From NCBI GenBank assembly GCA_022829145.1, contig CM040743.1, positions 23,844,646 through 23,908,645 on the forward strand: a stretch of 64,000 nt of DNA, given 5' to 3'. Made by a program: the position numbers and the translations under genes. A model generated the notes under the pieces. That model had not been told where the DNA came from, made no database searches, and saw only the letters and a list, made by a program, of their open reading frames with translations. The DNA comes from Albula goreensis (lineage: Eukaryota; Chordata; Actinopteri; Albuliformes; Albulidae). Of this stretch, positions 12,182 through 27,769 are shown in pieces (position 1 is the first letter of the stretch; every line of letters begins with the position of its first letter).

Positions 12182-13407
12182 CTGAGACAGAAACATGCTG
12201 AGGCCAGTCAGACTAAGCGCACAGCTGCAGAATACCGATCACAAGACTCTACCCAATAACCTTGCTTCCTTTTTGTCAGTGAGAAAGACTATCCTTTAAA
12301 CATTCTGTTATTTCATTTTTGTGAAACTGCCCCCACAGAACCTCTTTTTTATTTTGTGGCACATTGACGCTGACCCACATTTCAGCCTTTTTTTCAGTGC
12401 AAATGCTATCCACTGAGAGCAAATGTACTGTTACATGCAGACTCACTCATGCGCTCGGCTTCAGGAAAAACACATTCAATTATTGATGAAATTTATGTAC
12501 CCTAAATGAATATGCAGGGTCAATGTGTTCTACATACATTGCAGGCAACATGCTTTTATATGAATGTGATAGGAATAAATTTCGCGAGGCTGTGATGGTA
12601 AATAAGGTATAGGCCCCTCTCTCTCTCTATGTCCCCCATCCATTCAATGACAATCCCAATTTCAAAACCAACACGTACAATTACCTCCCTACAAAAAAGT
12701 TCCATTTCCTGAGTCAGTAGCTGCTTGTAGTTCTGATCACTGCCCCTTCCCTTAAAGCAAAGCCTTCGACAGCAGCAATGCACAACCCAACCGAGTCATC
12801 AAACAGACCTTACGAGCAGCTGGCTTGCTACACTGTAAAAATGGATGTGCCTGCAATATACTTTGTACTACAGTTGTAAACAAGATCATTTCTGGAACAA
12901 AATGCTTCTGGAACCTGTAAAATCCATAGCAAGAGACCTTTAACCGTGAAGTCTTACGTTCTCAGTGGAAGATTTCACTTTTGATTGGACCTAGTTTGTG
13001 TTCCCAGCTGTAACCTGTAGCCTTTTTGATTTATTTTGATAACTGCTATCTGTATTCCAGTGAATTGTATTCTCAAATGATTTTTCCAGAGTTAATGGAC
13101 AGAAATTAAAATGGTCCTGGTGGGTTTCTCTACTCTTGTTAAGTAGATGAAATGACAAAAATTCTAACATTTTTGAGAATCTGTTTAACTAGCTGAATCA
13201 CAATGCCTGGATTATTGTCCCCAAGTGTAGGGGCTTGCATAATTCAGTGCTGTTTAATTAACTTCTGTGATGACATTCGCTCAGCTGTTCAACGTGACTT
13301 GGAGACCTGAGAGCTGTGAAATAACAGCAAGCATTTACCCTCCAAATCTGGCTTTCACTGTCACACGTACATTTGTATGTAAGAGTGAGTGGGTGACAAA
13401 ATGAGTA

Positions 13408-13410
<3 letters not shown>
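12182..13410. other. Gene-free stretch
   Basis: No exon or repeat family recognised. Confidence 0.5.

Positions 13411-13481
<71 letters not shown>
13411..13481. repeat. (GA)n microsatellite
   Basis: About 35 GA units with one interruption near 13463. The antisense frame giving a Leu-Ser run is an artefact. Confidence 0.98.
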
Positions 13482-16400
13482 TTTCTGGAGCAGTTAATTC
13501 TTCCACAGCAACATAGTTGTACAGTATTATATCAGTTTTGATAATTGCACCGTTGTATCACTTACAAATGCTCCGGCAAATTTATTAGTTTGACCCAAGG
13601 TCTTCTCACAAAGTAGCTATCTGACCTCATCCATGGGACTGCTTTTCAAAACGCCAAGAAATAAGAAGGTGTCACACAGTATGCAAAGTGCTTGTTTTGC
13701 ATTAGCAATTCCAGAAACATATTTACATTGCTAATTAAAATCAATGAGCTTCCCTTCCGAGAAAGAGGCAGAAAGTGCTGACTTGTTTGTAAAAGCCCTT
13801 GGGTCATTAATAGACTGAGTTAGCTGGCTCATCAATGAAAATGGTTATCTAATGCTTTCACATCATTTAAATAACCTTGTGCTGGATATTTTTCAGAATA
13901 GATACAAAGATTATATATGAAGGGTCATATAGATCCTACTTATACAGACATGTTTTGCAGTGTTATTCACATGCATGTAAGACAGCTCTTCTGTGGAATT
14001 CATGCTTTCTTTGTGCTACTGTATACTGGCTGTAGGCACTGAAGCATGATATTTCCATGTCAGAAATCCACAGTGACTTTCCTGTGTTAATCAGCTGTTA
14101 TCGGCAGTGAGCAAGCAGTGCTGGTCCTGATTTCGGCAGCCACAGAAACGCCCAGCTGCTCTGCGCATATCTGCACAAAGAACTGGTCGTATCTTTGATG
14201 TTTTCAGCTGATAAGAGGACCCTGTGTGGACGCCAACCCTTACCAATGATCATAGGCAAGACCAGTCATGTGACCAGTGTCAGTTGCTCACAGCTTGCGG
14301 TCTGTGAATTAGACCAGTTATTTTACCAATGTGTGAGGAAACCCTGGTGAGTATGGGCCAAAAGTTGTTTGTGTGTGGGCAAATGGCGGTTAGAGAGATG
14401 AAATGAACAAAGAGACCACATCTGTAGCACTATAACAGTCGGTGTGGGTGGGATCACAAAAAGCCACATCATGTTATGCGCTCCAGCGACTCGTTTAAGC
14501 CAATTGGCAGCTTTCACTGGCTCCATTACTCCTGCCATTGAAACATGAAGGAAGACAGAAATAGACTTCAGAACTTTATCAATGAAACAAGCACTTATCG
14601 ATTTTCATCCCAACATCAAAGTGTGGCAGCAGTTGAGAAGTTAATGAACTACAGTCATACTGAGAAGGTTGTTTTTTTCTTTTCATTTAAATATATAGCT
14701 TAAGTATACACCACAGAGACTAACACAGAGTAAAAGTTAAGACTGTTATAAATTTTTATAAATTATTGATAATTCCATTCCAACATGAATACATTTTTTG
14801 TCAAAATGTTCTTAAAGAGTTTGCCAAACTTGCCTGAGTGACAAATCAAGTTTACAATATGCACTGTTTAGATTGCAATGAGTATACTGATGTATGAGTA
14901 TATATAGCATAAGTAGTGATACACATGAGTGTTTCATTCTCACAAACCTACCCTCCTTGTTTTCATATGTTTTTATTATTTAGGGCTAAAAACTGAATTT
15001 AATTTCTTAGGAGAGTGCAATCCAGCTTTTAATTAAGCATTAAAATCTGTACTGTATCCTCCAGTGTTACAAAATGCAAATACTGTCAACATGAATGCTT
15101 TTCAGCTCTTGTTCAGAATTCTTAGAGAGAAAGCATAAATAGAGAACATTAGAAATACTCTTTAGATCCTATCACAGAGTTAGAATACATTTTTTTGTTT
15201 GTTTGTTATTGATGCTGCATGTTGCTGCTTCTCGATCAATCTCAGTAAAAGTGTCAATTATCCTCAATATCAAATGTCAATTATTCAAACCGCTCATGCT
15301 TGTCGAGCTCTGCCTTGGAGAGGAGCAGGTTATCAGACTCGGTCCTTTTGGACACTCAGTCCAATTACCAGCAATGTCCCTGGTGGCTTTTAGAGAGAGA
15401 CAGCCCAAAACCTCAAAAGAGACACTGGCCTTCCTTGACTAAATACATTATGAGTCTCACTGATAACTGCTGAAACTTTCCCAGACCAGTCCACGTATTT
15501 TTGTGAGGCTCATTCTCTGGTCAGAGATCCTGACACGGTGTTTCATTTTTAGATTTAATGAGGGGCCAGCTAGCACACTAACCCATGGATTGTGCTCCAG
15601 GGCTGGCTGAAATGAGTACATAGGCAGAGTCACAGACCTGAACATGTTGTAACCACACCATATTTTGGCTGGAATGGGAGAGTAATGACAGCCACCACAG
15701 AGGGCCACACTGTTAAGGCCTTCTTTCTCTTTCGCCCCAGGATTAGAGGGATGATGAAAAAAATGTTGTGACAAAACATTTATTCAAAAATATTTATCCA
15801 ACAAAATGAAAACGGAAAACAGTGAAAAACATTCGCTTTACCCTCTTCTGCAGCAAAGCTTGAAAGTTTGTGAATTCCTGGTGTCACAGAAATTTAGAGA
15901 TTTTAGAGAAAAAAGGCTTTTCTTAACAACTTTTTGGCAATGCCTTATGTTTTGGTGGAAATTGTGCAAATAATTGAAGAAAAATGGGGAAAAAGAATTA
16001 GCACAGATGCTAAATAAACAAAGTATCTAAATAAAATCAACTGAGAAAATAACTGGGTAATAAGTAAACTAATCAAACATCAGATCTTGAGGAAATGATT
16101 TGGGTAGCATCAGTCTGCGGCAGGTTATAAAATCCTATCAAAAACATTTGGGCTCCGTCAGTCAAATGTGAGACAAATAATACAACAGGAGAACATTTAA
16201 GAGAATGAATGATGACTTTGAATAGTGAATGTAGACCTCCAGGGAAAATATAACCAAGAGCAGCAGTTCATATATAAAGTAGCTTTTTGGCCACAGTTAT
16301 TGCATATTAGCAATAATGTGGGGAGATCAGACAACGATTGGAAAATGTTTTCATGATGCTCTCTAAATCTGGTATATTGGTGTTCCAGCCATGGAAAAAA

Positions 16401-18890
16401 TATCCACATCATTATGAGTCATTTCTGCTTTCCAAATACATATATATTCTAGGACTGGGCTGAACTTTTGTGAAAATGTGTGAAAGTAATTGACAGAGAG
16501 GGATTTTCCTCCATCAGAAAGTAGGAATCACATCTGGGGTTACATAGACTACCACAAGATGTGACAACTTTTGCAATTCTTTCCACCAATCCAGGACTTT
16601 GCCTTCCATGTCACTCTCCCAATCACCCAATGGGAACGGTTTTAACAACCCATTTGTGTGCATGAGGGGAAAGGAGCCATGCCAACCCGAAATGTGCTCC
16701 TTTCCCTCCTTCTCAGTCTGCCTCTATCATTATTCAGCTCCAACGGACATCTGTTGGTACAGTAATGGACTCCACATCCTGTTGACTGCTTATGACTTTT
16801 CTGGGTCATATAGACTTCGGCTACACTTTTCCTCATTTAAACATTCGGGGAGCATGACAGAGGTTTGCAATGGGATGCCAGGATATTTGGCATTATATGA
16901 AAGGCAAACATTCTCCCTGGCAAGACTCCCATTTCATTTAGCTTTTTAAACCCCCATGCTTCAACAACAATGCATGTAATCGTTCTACTTTTGCCAGTGA
17001 CATCATTAACACTAATTGTCGTCGTGCTCGCATTCACCTGGGATATCAGCCAGGGCTTTTAGCATGTTTCTTAGAGTAGCATTAGACTCCATCCTGTACA
17101 GAAGAATATCTATGACCCAGCAGTTCTCCTGTACTCTGGAACCAAAGACAGTGAAGACATCTCATAACAAAGTCACACATTTCAAACTTGGTAATAATCT
17201 GAAACAAAGTCTCTCATTGTTTTCTCAAAATTGATTTCCCCCTAAGATTTCAACAGTGGAAAATATTTTAAATGTTAAGACTTCTAGCTCTTGTGTGCTG
17301 CAGTACAGCTCAGAGGAGTGAAATGAGGAAATGCTATTTGTATAATCCCCTGTGCTCTCTTTATAATCTAAAAATTAGGCTGAATGCATTTTCTTTGCAT
17401 CTGAATTCGAAGAGAAAATATAGATTGTTCATCCCATCCCAGCTTAATCCACTTAGTAGCCATTATCAGTGGCTATATTAAAACTATCAGCAAATGCAGC
17501 CATTTCCTCTAAAAATGTCTATAATTTGGTAATTGCGACCACAACGACTTGTCTCGAGACACTCAGAGCTTCAGCATATACACAGGGTATGATATTTTTG
17601 ATGATGTGTCTGCTATTTTTATGTTTAATAATTCATATCATAACATCTTCTTTCAACAGATTAAAAGGTCAGTTTCCAGAACATTCTGAAGATTGAATTA
17701 ATTATTCTTGTGAATGTAACCAGTATGTGAGGACAGAAAAGTGAACTATAAAAATAAATATTATACAGACAATACACAACTGAGGCTCAGAAAAGATTAT
17801 TTTGTGATTTTTAAATGGATCATTTCCATTTGAAATGTTGACAATACCTTAAACTTTTACTCTGTTGCTACATTACTCATGTCAGTGCCTCTCTCTGACA
17901 CATTGAAAGGCAAATTTAAATCAGGACAAGTAGATATATACATTTTTATCACTCATAGAGACCCTGGGACAGTGGAACTAATCATTTCAGTGGTAATTCA
18001 AAAATATGTGTGTGGAACAGAAACGAGAGATACTTGAACTGTTGATAAATGCCTATTTTGGGAAACTTAGCATTCTTTGCCTCATGCTGATGATTGTCAC
18101 GGGTACAGTAAAGCTGGTAGAGGCAGGAAGGTCATTCCGCATTTCTGCACTCATATTTAATTAATGTCAACTCTGCTCTGTTTATGAAGGTGAAGTGTGC
18201 GCTGTGTGTCCTTCGGCGCGTTGTCATGGATCCCTGAGGAATGTAAGGATGTTGTTGACGGGCTGAAGGGGCAAACACTCGGAGTTACCTGTGCACTTGC
18301 TTCAAGGACCTGTGGGGTCCCTGTGCGTTTGCGGTGACCAGGATACTGCCCATGAGGAACAGGGAAAAGGCAATGACTCTGAACCTATGAACCCTATGCC
18401 CCTCTGTATTTATGAACAGCTATTATATAATCAGTATGATATAATCTGGCAAATCTCTGTCAGTGGTCGTCCAGTTCAGTCCTGGGGACCCCTTAAGTGT
18501 GATGGTTTCTGTTTTTGCCAGTTACTTGATACAACGATAAGATCTACTATCATTTATCCTGACATTGTTATTAACGCAATGCAGTATTGGCCATTTGTTT
18601 TATTCATGATTTCCTCATTGTCTATCAAATGCTTTAGGTTCAGTGACCGGATGTCCACACTAATTATGGCTCCTGTTGTCCAAATGTCTATGCATAACCA
18701 AATCAATTAATATTGACCTCTCTTAAATGAGCCACTGGCCTTATTGCACAATAAGAGAATGAAAGAATTCCTTTTTCAGACTGAGAGTTAACCTGCCCTG
18801 GCAATATGAGCCTGCTTCTGACAGAATGCGACATGAGATGGAAAATCATCACTCACCACATTAAATACATCTAATTAATGGCATAAATTA
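13482..18890. other. Gene-free stretch, possible regulatory landscape
   Basis: No exon was supported. The segment 13680-13880 and parts of 14080-14300 and 16590-17060 have the even, homeobox-site-rich texture (TAAT, ATTA, CATTAATAG) often seen in conserved non-coding elements. That is an impression and not evidence of conservation. Open frames up to 116 codons (16599-16949) show no motif. Confidence 0.4.
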
Positions 18891-18899
18891 TTGGCTTGT

Positions 18900-18985
18900 T
18901 ATAATTCAGGGATTGCAACCCTGCATGGAACGAAAATCAGCAACTTTGACTCAGCAGGCCTGAGGCTCAAAGTTAAGAACCACTG
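18900..18985. repeat. Possible dispersed-repeat fragment
   Basis: CTGAGGCTCAAAGTTAAGAACCACTGATCCAGG resembles the end of DNA-transposon-derived repeats common in vertebrates that carry an 'AAGAACCACTG' motif. It is short and isolated, so the class is not certain. Confidence 0.35.
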
Positions 18986-21900
18986 ATCCAGGTCAGTGAA
19001 ATGTAATCCAGAATATTCAGGTTTTCATGTCAGTCTGAAAATGTAAACGGTAACATGTTTGCAATTCATCACCAGCGGGACGGTAATAAACTCTGACTTA
19101 ATCCAGCCCTTTTCTCACAGCACAAACTGTCCTTCTTGATTTCATCAGTGCAGTTGACATGAAGTGGCTCGCTTGAACTTCATGTGAATAATTCAATGGC
19201 TCAGACACTGCATCTTAAATGTTAACTATCTCTGGTTGTACGGAGAGCACCTTTATCTTCATCTTTATCTATCCCTGATGATTATAAGCAAAAGCCCTCT
19301 CATGGGAACAGGTAAATGAGCAACTGTGTTCCCATTAGTATTAGAATGTAGATTCTCAATTTTGTGCAACTTACCAAGTCCAAGTTAGGTACTGCAATTA
19401 CTATCAAAAGATAATTCAAGTCACATTATTATAGCTTATACATCTCAGGGCTAGGGTAAGCAAACTTAAAAATTAAATCTGAAAGACATAGAGCTTCTGT
19501 ACATTATTCCATGAATGTTATGATTTAAGGATTGAAGGTCATATTAACTTTGGAGGACACATTTTCATTTTTTTGTGTTTTTATTTTCTTGGAGAAGGTT
19601 GCATAATTAGAAAGCTTCTCTTTTGTGAGGCTGACAACATCTCCCTCAAGCAGTTATTACAGCAACCATGTCAATGTTCTTGTCCTTGATAAAAGATAAT
19701 ACTTGCACTCCCTGGGAGATATAAAAAACAATTATTGTTAAAATTGCTTCCAGACTATACAAATTGAACAAGGCAGGTCATATGTATTCATTTACTTAGT
19801 GGCCATACCACCTTTGGCAAAGACTGAGCAGAGGTTGGTTTGATAGCTGGGAGAGAGGTGTTTGTGGGAAGGTAGGGAAAACACTCTCGTATCTGACCCA
19901 AACCGATGCCCTAACCCACTCTGGTCATTAAGGATTCTGCTCATTGCAAAGGTGCAGACAGCTCCCCTGGCTGAATTGTACAGCTCTCTCAGCCTGACAA
20001 TATAATCACTCCCTAGTATAACCCTGTTATTGTGCAAGTTTAGACAATGTGCATGAATGATGTAAGGCAGCAGGAATTTGTTGTCTCATTCATTGTAAAC
20101 TTCTCTGCCTTATTGTTTGGCAGTCATTTTAAAAGCATCACTGTGATGTAGATTATAACTGTTGTATTTGCTATTGCACACAGAGGGAATAAATATTGAA
20201 AGCCATTGTACGGTTAATACACATGGTTGGAGAAGAGAGCGAATCGATGACTCAGTTGTTAATCACTCGCGACATTTCTCGCCGGAGAAGGTCAGGGATG
20301 TTGAGAGAAATCACACCTATCGGAGCTAATCTGCGCCTAGGTGATTATGAGGGTGGCATTTGACACAAGAGGAAGTGCATATGAGCCATGACCATATGTT
20401 GCGATATTGGGGAGATTTGAGCTGGAAGGATGTATGTGGCACAGTGAGATGGAGGAGATGGCGAGGCACTCTTTTTCAATTTCCTGGCATTTTCTGAAGA
20501 TCATTTGCCGCTACATTACTGAGAGTTACTTTCTTCTTTCCACTGAATGCAAAGAGCATTGAAGCTAACCCACTCTAAACCAACGAAAAATATAGTAAAC
20601 AGTGATTCACGAAACTTTTGAATTCTAAAATAGCCTGAGCCTTCCACTGCATTACTCTTGCATTTGTGTTTATACAGTATACACCAGGATTCATGGATAT
20701 AGATGTGAAGCACTGCTTTCCTGCTGTAGTTAATTTAAAACTGCACATATTGGAACGGAGGCCTCTGAATTATTTGTATCTCATTTATGAATGTTGTGTC
20801 TACTGTGTTGAGCCACAATTTGCATATTCCTTCACTGACATTTTGCATCATGATCTGATTATTAATTTGAGGTGGACTCAGTTATGCTGCTCAGAGGGTG
20901 AGGTGGACACCACCTGAAATGAAAGGGCGTTTGTACGTTTAGCATAAGGCTTTTAGGGGGTGAGAGGTGACTTCATCCAGCTGCTGGCCCGTGCTTTTTC
21001 ACATTCTAAACCTCTCGCAGTCATATATTTCAATATCAGACAGACAGAGTAAGTCAGATAGTCATTATCTCATACTAAATGTGTTATTGAATGTAATGGC
21101 TTATTTCCTCAGTAATGCTTCTCTGAGACAGGGAGCTCTGGAAGAGAGGATTGTACCATATCAAAACTTTGCAGAGACACATGTTGTTAGATTCTGATTG
21201 CCATTCAATATCTTTTAAATCATTGATTCAATTTGATTCACTGGCATGCATGCACCATCTCTGTTTCTGTAAGGTCATATTTTAATCTTGTTGAAACCCC
21301 TTGTGAACATTGAGAGTTCTTATAAGGTTTGATAAGAATTCCATTAGTGGGAAACACATTGCTTTTGGAGATGATTCTTTGTTTTATATTTCACGGCTGA
21401 TGTGAAACAAGCTGATGTTGAAGTGAAAATTCCTGGGGTTGCACCAGATCTGAAAACAGGGCTTTTTCATATTTTAAATTACATTGTGATGGGTTTGAAT
21501 GATCTGTATATATTTGTATTGCAAGAATTGAAATGCTTTCCTTCTTCACATACTTAAAACAGAGACATGGATTTCATTCTAAATCCATAATGTATCTGAG
21601 GATGTCATGTAATAACCAGGCTTTTATGGCAGCAGTGGTGGCAACTGTATGCTCTTAACAGTAACCCTAGCAATGAAGCTACCATTAGCCAGGTGTGTTA
21701 AACTCCCACACCCCGTTTAACAAAAACAAATCAATGGCCTTAATCTGTGGCAGGTCCCCTGGTGTCCCCTCTTCTTGGGAGGCAGATTGTGAGAAGTTTC
21801 CTGCCCCTGGTACCTCCCCCGTCATGCCCAGGGGAGCGGCCCACGAAGCTGAAAACATCCTCACCACGAACACTCCCGGCTCAGGATATGCGTCCACAAC

Positions 21901-24900
21901 CCCCATGTAGGAAACAGCTGACGAACCAGCAGGGCTGTAACGCGCTCTCTCTTTGCCTCTGTAGGCGGTGGGCGAAGTAAAGACCATGAATAGGAAATCA
22001 TGCACTCACAATGGTGTTAGGTTCTGCATGAGCACCTGTTGTTGTTGAGCTCAAAAATAACAAAGAGTGTGCCGCTCTGTGAGGCAAAATTTGCATTTGA
22101 GGATGGATGGCCTTGATTTCCTTGTATCTGGGTGAAGTACTGGACAGTGAGATCAGACAGCCTCGAAGGTGTACTAACACCCTTCAAATGACTTTTATTC
22201 CTAGTTTGGGTCATTAATGGGGAACTTGGGTAAGATTAAAACTGGCAATTGAGTAGGAGGCAGCCTAAAGTGAACTTCACGGGTAAAATGGGGTCTCAGT
22301 AACGGCGCAAAACAGTTTGTGGTTGCTCCACAGTGTTTTGAAACTAGGGTGGAAATTATGAACTCATGAGAAGAAATGCACTGACGGACCATGCACTGAG
22401 TGTTTGGAATCCATTTCAATAGGCGGCGGAGATGATTGAACGGCTGATGGGGAAGAGGTGAGTTGAGGACAGGCGATAGGGCTGGGCTCGGTTAAATCAC
22501 CACTACGCTTACAAAGCAAGCCTGGCAGAAACTGATCGATATGGTCTCACGCAGTATAACGCTTGACATTCCCTTTCGCTCACAATCTCTAAGACTTGTA
22601 TCCTTGGTTTATTCATTGGTAAGAGTCTTGTGGGAAAAAAGCCCATTATTTTGAGTGTGGCATATACTTCCAATGCATACTTTAAAGACTGCTTGAGTAT
22701 GGATTTCTCTTTCCTACAGATGATTCAATCATCTGGGTTCAATATTGACAAAATAAATCCTGTCCCACGTGTTTTCAAAAAAATCAACATTTTTTTACAA
22801 TCACATGTTCTACAACGGACCCAAAGGCCAGTCCTTCAAATTTGCAGGTGGAAGAAAAATTAAAAGTTGGAAAAAAACATTTGAAACCATCGGAAATGCG
22901 ATATTATTATTGCGATGTTATCCTGAAATGATTCATAGTTTCACTGAGCATTAACCTTTTCCAGGCCTCACGCTAAGTTATGAGCATAGAGGTCTGCAGA
23001 AATTACTGGAAAAAGAGGGTGCATGAGTCAAAAGAAAATTGAAACATATCGCTAAAAGATAAGGATGTCTAAGGTAAGCTGGTAAGCTTCGGGGACCAGG
23101 GCCTGGGTTTTAATTAAAGACATTCATCAGATATCCTGACAATGCAGCTGTGGAGGCCTCTAGTTTATTCCCAGCGGATGCCTCGCTTTGGTGAGGAAAC
23201 ACTGTGTGAGTTGGAACGAAAAGAGCAGAGGAGCGGATGCAGAGAGGGGGACATTAGCAGCCACAAATCAATGGAGCTTGCTGAGATGCTTTTCCTTTTG
23301 CGTCCCTGTAACCTTAGCTATAAACTCAATGTGGTGTAAACATGCTCTTTCTAGTTTTAACATGTTGTTCCTGCAAGATAAATTGATGAATGTAGTGCAC
23401 GGCTGATTAGATTGTTTCGTTTCTGTGAAAGATTGGTGCTTTGCATGGGGTGAAGTGAGTTTCCTACTTCCTGGATCTGTGACGATCAAAGTACTTTCCT
23501 ATCAGACTGTGCCCACGCAGCCCCTAAATACTAACTAGAGTAAAACTGGGGGATCTCGGATGGGTATAATCAACTAGACCACTAGGTCTTAGTTCAGCGA
23601 TGTAACCCATGACATCATCACCATGTCAGTGCCAATCATGGTTGTGAAGCACGTGGGGTGACACATGATTGGCTGCAGTATCACCCAAAAGGAGAGGGTT
23701 CCAGTCCAGACTCAAAGAGTAATAATAACTTTTCAATCGGACAGCAGTAGTTTGCCCACACAATAATACAGTCTAATATCAAGTGACCGTGTGGTGCAGT
23801 TACAAGAGATTACTAACAAAATTTGGCTGGTGCAAGCCAATTGATGGATGATGTCTCTAGAAAGAGATGGGCTTACAAGTGGACATTCCAAATTGGAGAA
23901 TAAAGTAAAAAAATTGGGGGGATAAAAACAAGATGAAACAGTTTATTATCATTTCATATCATTGTTTCATGTACTTACTTGAATTGCTTCTGTCAATCCT
24001 TGCTTCAGTTGCTTTGATCAAATGTAATTTCCTTTAATTTTCCATAGAATGCACCTGAAAAACAGAGCCATTGTCTTGAACTTTGACCCTCATATCAGAA
24101 GTTGGGTATGATTTACTTCTTGTACCTGCAACAGTATAATCTCAATCAGATATACTCAAAGGAGAATATATGATTGGAAAACATAACCTTGATTACACAG
24201 GCAAACCAAAAATTAATTATCCATCAGCAGAGTTATATTTGGAGTAAAAAATAATCTGTCTGAGAGATGAACGCTTCAGTGATTTTCACCCTGTTACAAC
24301 TTCAATCTCTGCACAAGTTATGAATGCATAATTTAGTTTGTGCTTCAGTGCATATAAGGCCAGTTACTTGTCAAAGTGTCAGACAGTAAATTAACACTTG
24401 GAAAAATATATTTGTCAGGGGCATTTGTCTCTTTTACCAACATCCATCCTAATGGCAAGTCTAAGGCAAACTTAGTGTACTGTGCTATTGTAACCTCTGA
24501 AGAACCTTTTTATTTCCTCAATGCGTGGCTTTAAAAACAGAAAGAGGTATTATGTCCAGCATTAAGGACCTTTGACAAGCTAACTATATCTTCATGGTAT
24601 AATATAATCATACATTTGTTCACAGTGCATTCAAAGTTTTTCCTCTGTATTATACGGGTACTGTTCCACTCCCACATGGAATCACTAACCATGGTATGTT
24701 CTAGCAGTCCACTGGTAGATAAATCACCATTTTGTAATGGTGCCACATTCTGCGATGCACGGCATGACATGAAACGTTATGTAAGTGTGGTGTGTGCTTA
24801 CAGTAAGAGCTGTGAACTGTTCCATGGTAAAGGGTATATCCTCCTAGCTGAGCATGGGTCAAACTGACTGGAACTGTGCATATTGCACTATGTGCCACTG

Positions 24901-27769
24901 TCCATTTTGTCCTGGAAAAAGATTAGTCAGCTGGTTAAGGAAAAATCTGAACATAACATAGTGATGTGTGCCTTCATTTCAAGTATTTGAATTAATTCTC
25001 TTCATTTACTGAAACTCATTTTCATCATTATTTTATAATTGGCTCACTATTATTGACTGTCACTCATTTTCATAATCTCAGAATTGGTCCATCAGTTCAT
25101 TTGAAAAAATAATCTTGTGATTTAGCCATTCAGACCAAAATACAAGATTATTAGATATTATATAGATTACTAGATATTAGATGAGCAACCAGTTTGAATT
25201 TAGAGCAAATGACAAAAAGCAGAACACACTATAGTCTACACAATAGACATGAACAACTGAAACAATACATGTGAGAATGATTTGTTGAAGCAGTCACTCT
25301 TCTTCAGTGATGCAAATACCTATCACTCACTGTTTATTTTTAAAGCCAGTAGCAGACTGGCACACAAGAAGATTTGTGAATGTGTATTTATAGAAGACAA
25401 GGAGGGTTGGGAGTGGCCACATGTTTTAATTGTGATAATTTAGTATCTATACTTTATTGAAAAAAATCTATCAACAGTACATCTTCATTGTTTTCTTTAA
25501 GAGAGGATACCGAAGACTGAGTATATACAGGTATGCTGTAATAGGTGTGACTATTAAAAGTAGTTTAGCCCGAAAGGGCAGACCTACTGCATAAATGTCA
25601 GGGTATTACTTCCTACTTCAGTTATTGAAAGGGTAAACAGCTCCATTTGGAATAATTAAGTGATTATGGTCTGTGATGTCACCAGCTGAATCAAAATTGT
25701 GTTGAATGCTTTGCCCTTAACGCGGGTCTTTTTTGATGTGAAACATTGCCTGTCACACTCAGGAGGATGTGATTGTGAAGGGCGACAGTTCGTGATCTCT
25801 TGGGGGCAATGCCCTGCTATAATTAAAGATCAAATACATGATTACATACCAAAGGTCAGACTTTCAAAGGAAGTACCCTAGCCTTAACTTTTGTATCTGT
25901 GTCAAACTATGAGATCTTTAACTGCACACTTTACTAACATAGTCTCATGTGTTTTCTTCAGTTAATTGGCTTTCTCATTTTAATAACTGTATCCAAAAGA
26001 TTTAGGCCAGGATTCAACCAAAAGCACTCAGTCTCATTTAAAGCGTAGACAGAGGATAATTTTTAATACCAGTGTATTGCAATTACAGGTTGAGGGGATT
26101 TCATTTTAAAGCATAAACTAGCATAACTTGAGATGCCACATGTCTTGGATTTTAGAGGATTGTATTCTCTATCCAGAAAAATACTGTCCTATGATAGTCT
26201 GATCCAGAGCACTTATATTTTTTTGAAATGCAAATTCAACCCTCCCTTCTACCCCTTAGTCTTTATCATCATATTTCATGTTTCTACATATTATGAAATT
26301 GATATTTTTCCATTCCCTTATATGTTTATGTTTTCTGACACCCTACAAATCATTTGTACAAATCTGCTGCATTGCAGTTTTATTGATGATGTCCTTAAAG
26401 GGGCATGTCACATCATTCAGTGAAACAACCTGGAAAATGTATTGCTGAAGTCACTTTGTCAGTGAGTTTCTCATTGATGGACATTACCATTTTAAGTGCT
26501 AATTCCTGCATTTGTAAACAAAACCATGCTTTCCTTGTCCCAGTAGATGATTGTAGTTGTTTGAGTCAGTCCTCTGGCAGACTCTCTCGCCCATAAAATA
26601 AGGAAATACGCTCGAATCTTGGGAACTATGAACGAGCCACTGGTAGTTCTAAGGGGGGACCAGCCACCCCCCCCCAAAAACAAAAAAAAGTTTTGGAGGA
26701 GGAAAACTTCTAATGTAAAAGTCTGATGTAACTGCCACCCCTAACAGAACAACTGGCCTCAGTCGGCCCACCCCCATCCCCCAGTTAAACTGGTCCAGAA
26801 CTGCCACTGGAACGAGCTGGGCTTGTTTACCATAATTGCAGTGGTGTGTTTCCACCTCCCATTTGAAAACAGTGTGCAGTGCACATGCTTGGAATTAATC
26901 ACCTCCCATTGGTATTTTAGAAGTCACAAAACACAAAGGGAAATTTGAGGAATGGCAACATTCAGGAGAAAGGGGTTATAGGATTTTAATACTAGTGATT
27001 ACGAGACATATTAATAAGCACCTTGGAGCTTCTTAATGCTGTACAGGAATCAAATAAATGAGGCTGCATGGGAAAGACTGATCATAGTTTATTTTCCTCA
27101 TAGACCTTCTCCTTGAAAATGATCCTGAGAAACTGGAAAGTGCTAAAATAACGCAGGAGAATCTGATGACAAATGCCTTACCTCAGGGTGTAACATCATG
27201 GATCATGGGGGATCTGGGGTTTCCGTCACCCCGGAAGTGGACTGGACCTGCACTTTCCTCCCTCTCCACTCTTAGCCTGGCTAAACCGAAAGCCACGCAC
27301 CATGCTTCTGAATTGATGTATATGACAGAAGCTAAAAGCCCATGCCTGGTCTGTTTTATCATGGACCATTCTATTATTAATCACCATCTGTTACTGAATG
27401 GGGTACCTCCCCTAGGGAAACAAATATTCCAGGAGACATTTAGACAGCATCTTACAAATGTACTGCAGCCAAGAGTTTCCTAAAAATACATTCTTGATAC
27501 ATTTTATTCTGGCAAGTCTGCATATTCTGTATATTCAAGTAAAATAATGAATTGCTAAGGGCCTTAAGCTAAAGAATGCTGAATGGGTTGTAATGGATAT
27601 AGGCTGTTGGCTTTTCCCCTCATAGGACCCCTTCTGTAGATAGATGTTGTGCTGTCAAACATTGCATCTGCCCGGAAGCCATAATTGTGCCAGAATTCCA
27701 AACCGGCATCAGTAGTCAGAAGTATTTCAAGAAAAAGTATTGGATGTGTTTAACCTCAACTTTCAATAC
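18986..27769. other. Gene-free stretch
   Basis: No exon was supported. GC-balanced islands at about 20240-20470, 21740-21960 and 22390-22580 stand out from AT-rich flanks and are candidates for regulatory elements. A run of C and A tracts at 26664-26695 is low complexity. Open frames (for example 27166-27483, 105 codons) carry no recognisable domain. Confidence 0.4.

Noticed and set aside
21685-22005. Overlapping frames on both strands in a GC-rich island
   Set aside because: No motif and no plausible splice sites; better described as a possible non-coding element.
26649-26855. C-run and A-run sequence with an open minus frame
   Set aside because: Low complexity; the frame depends on the homopolymers.
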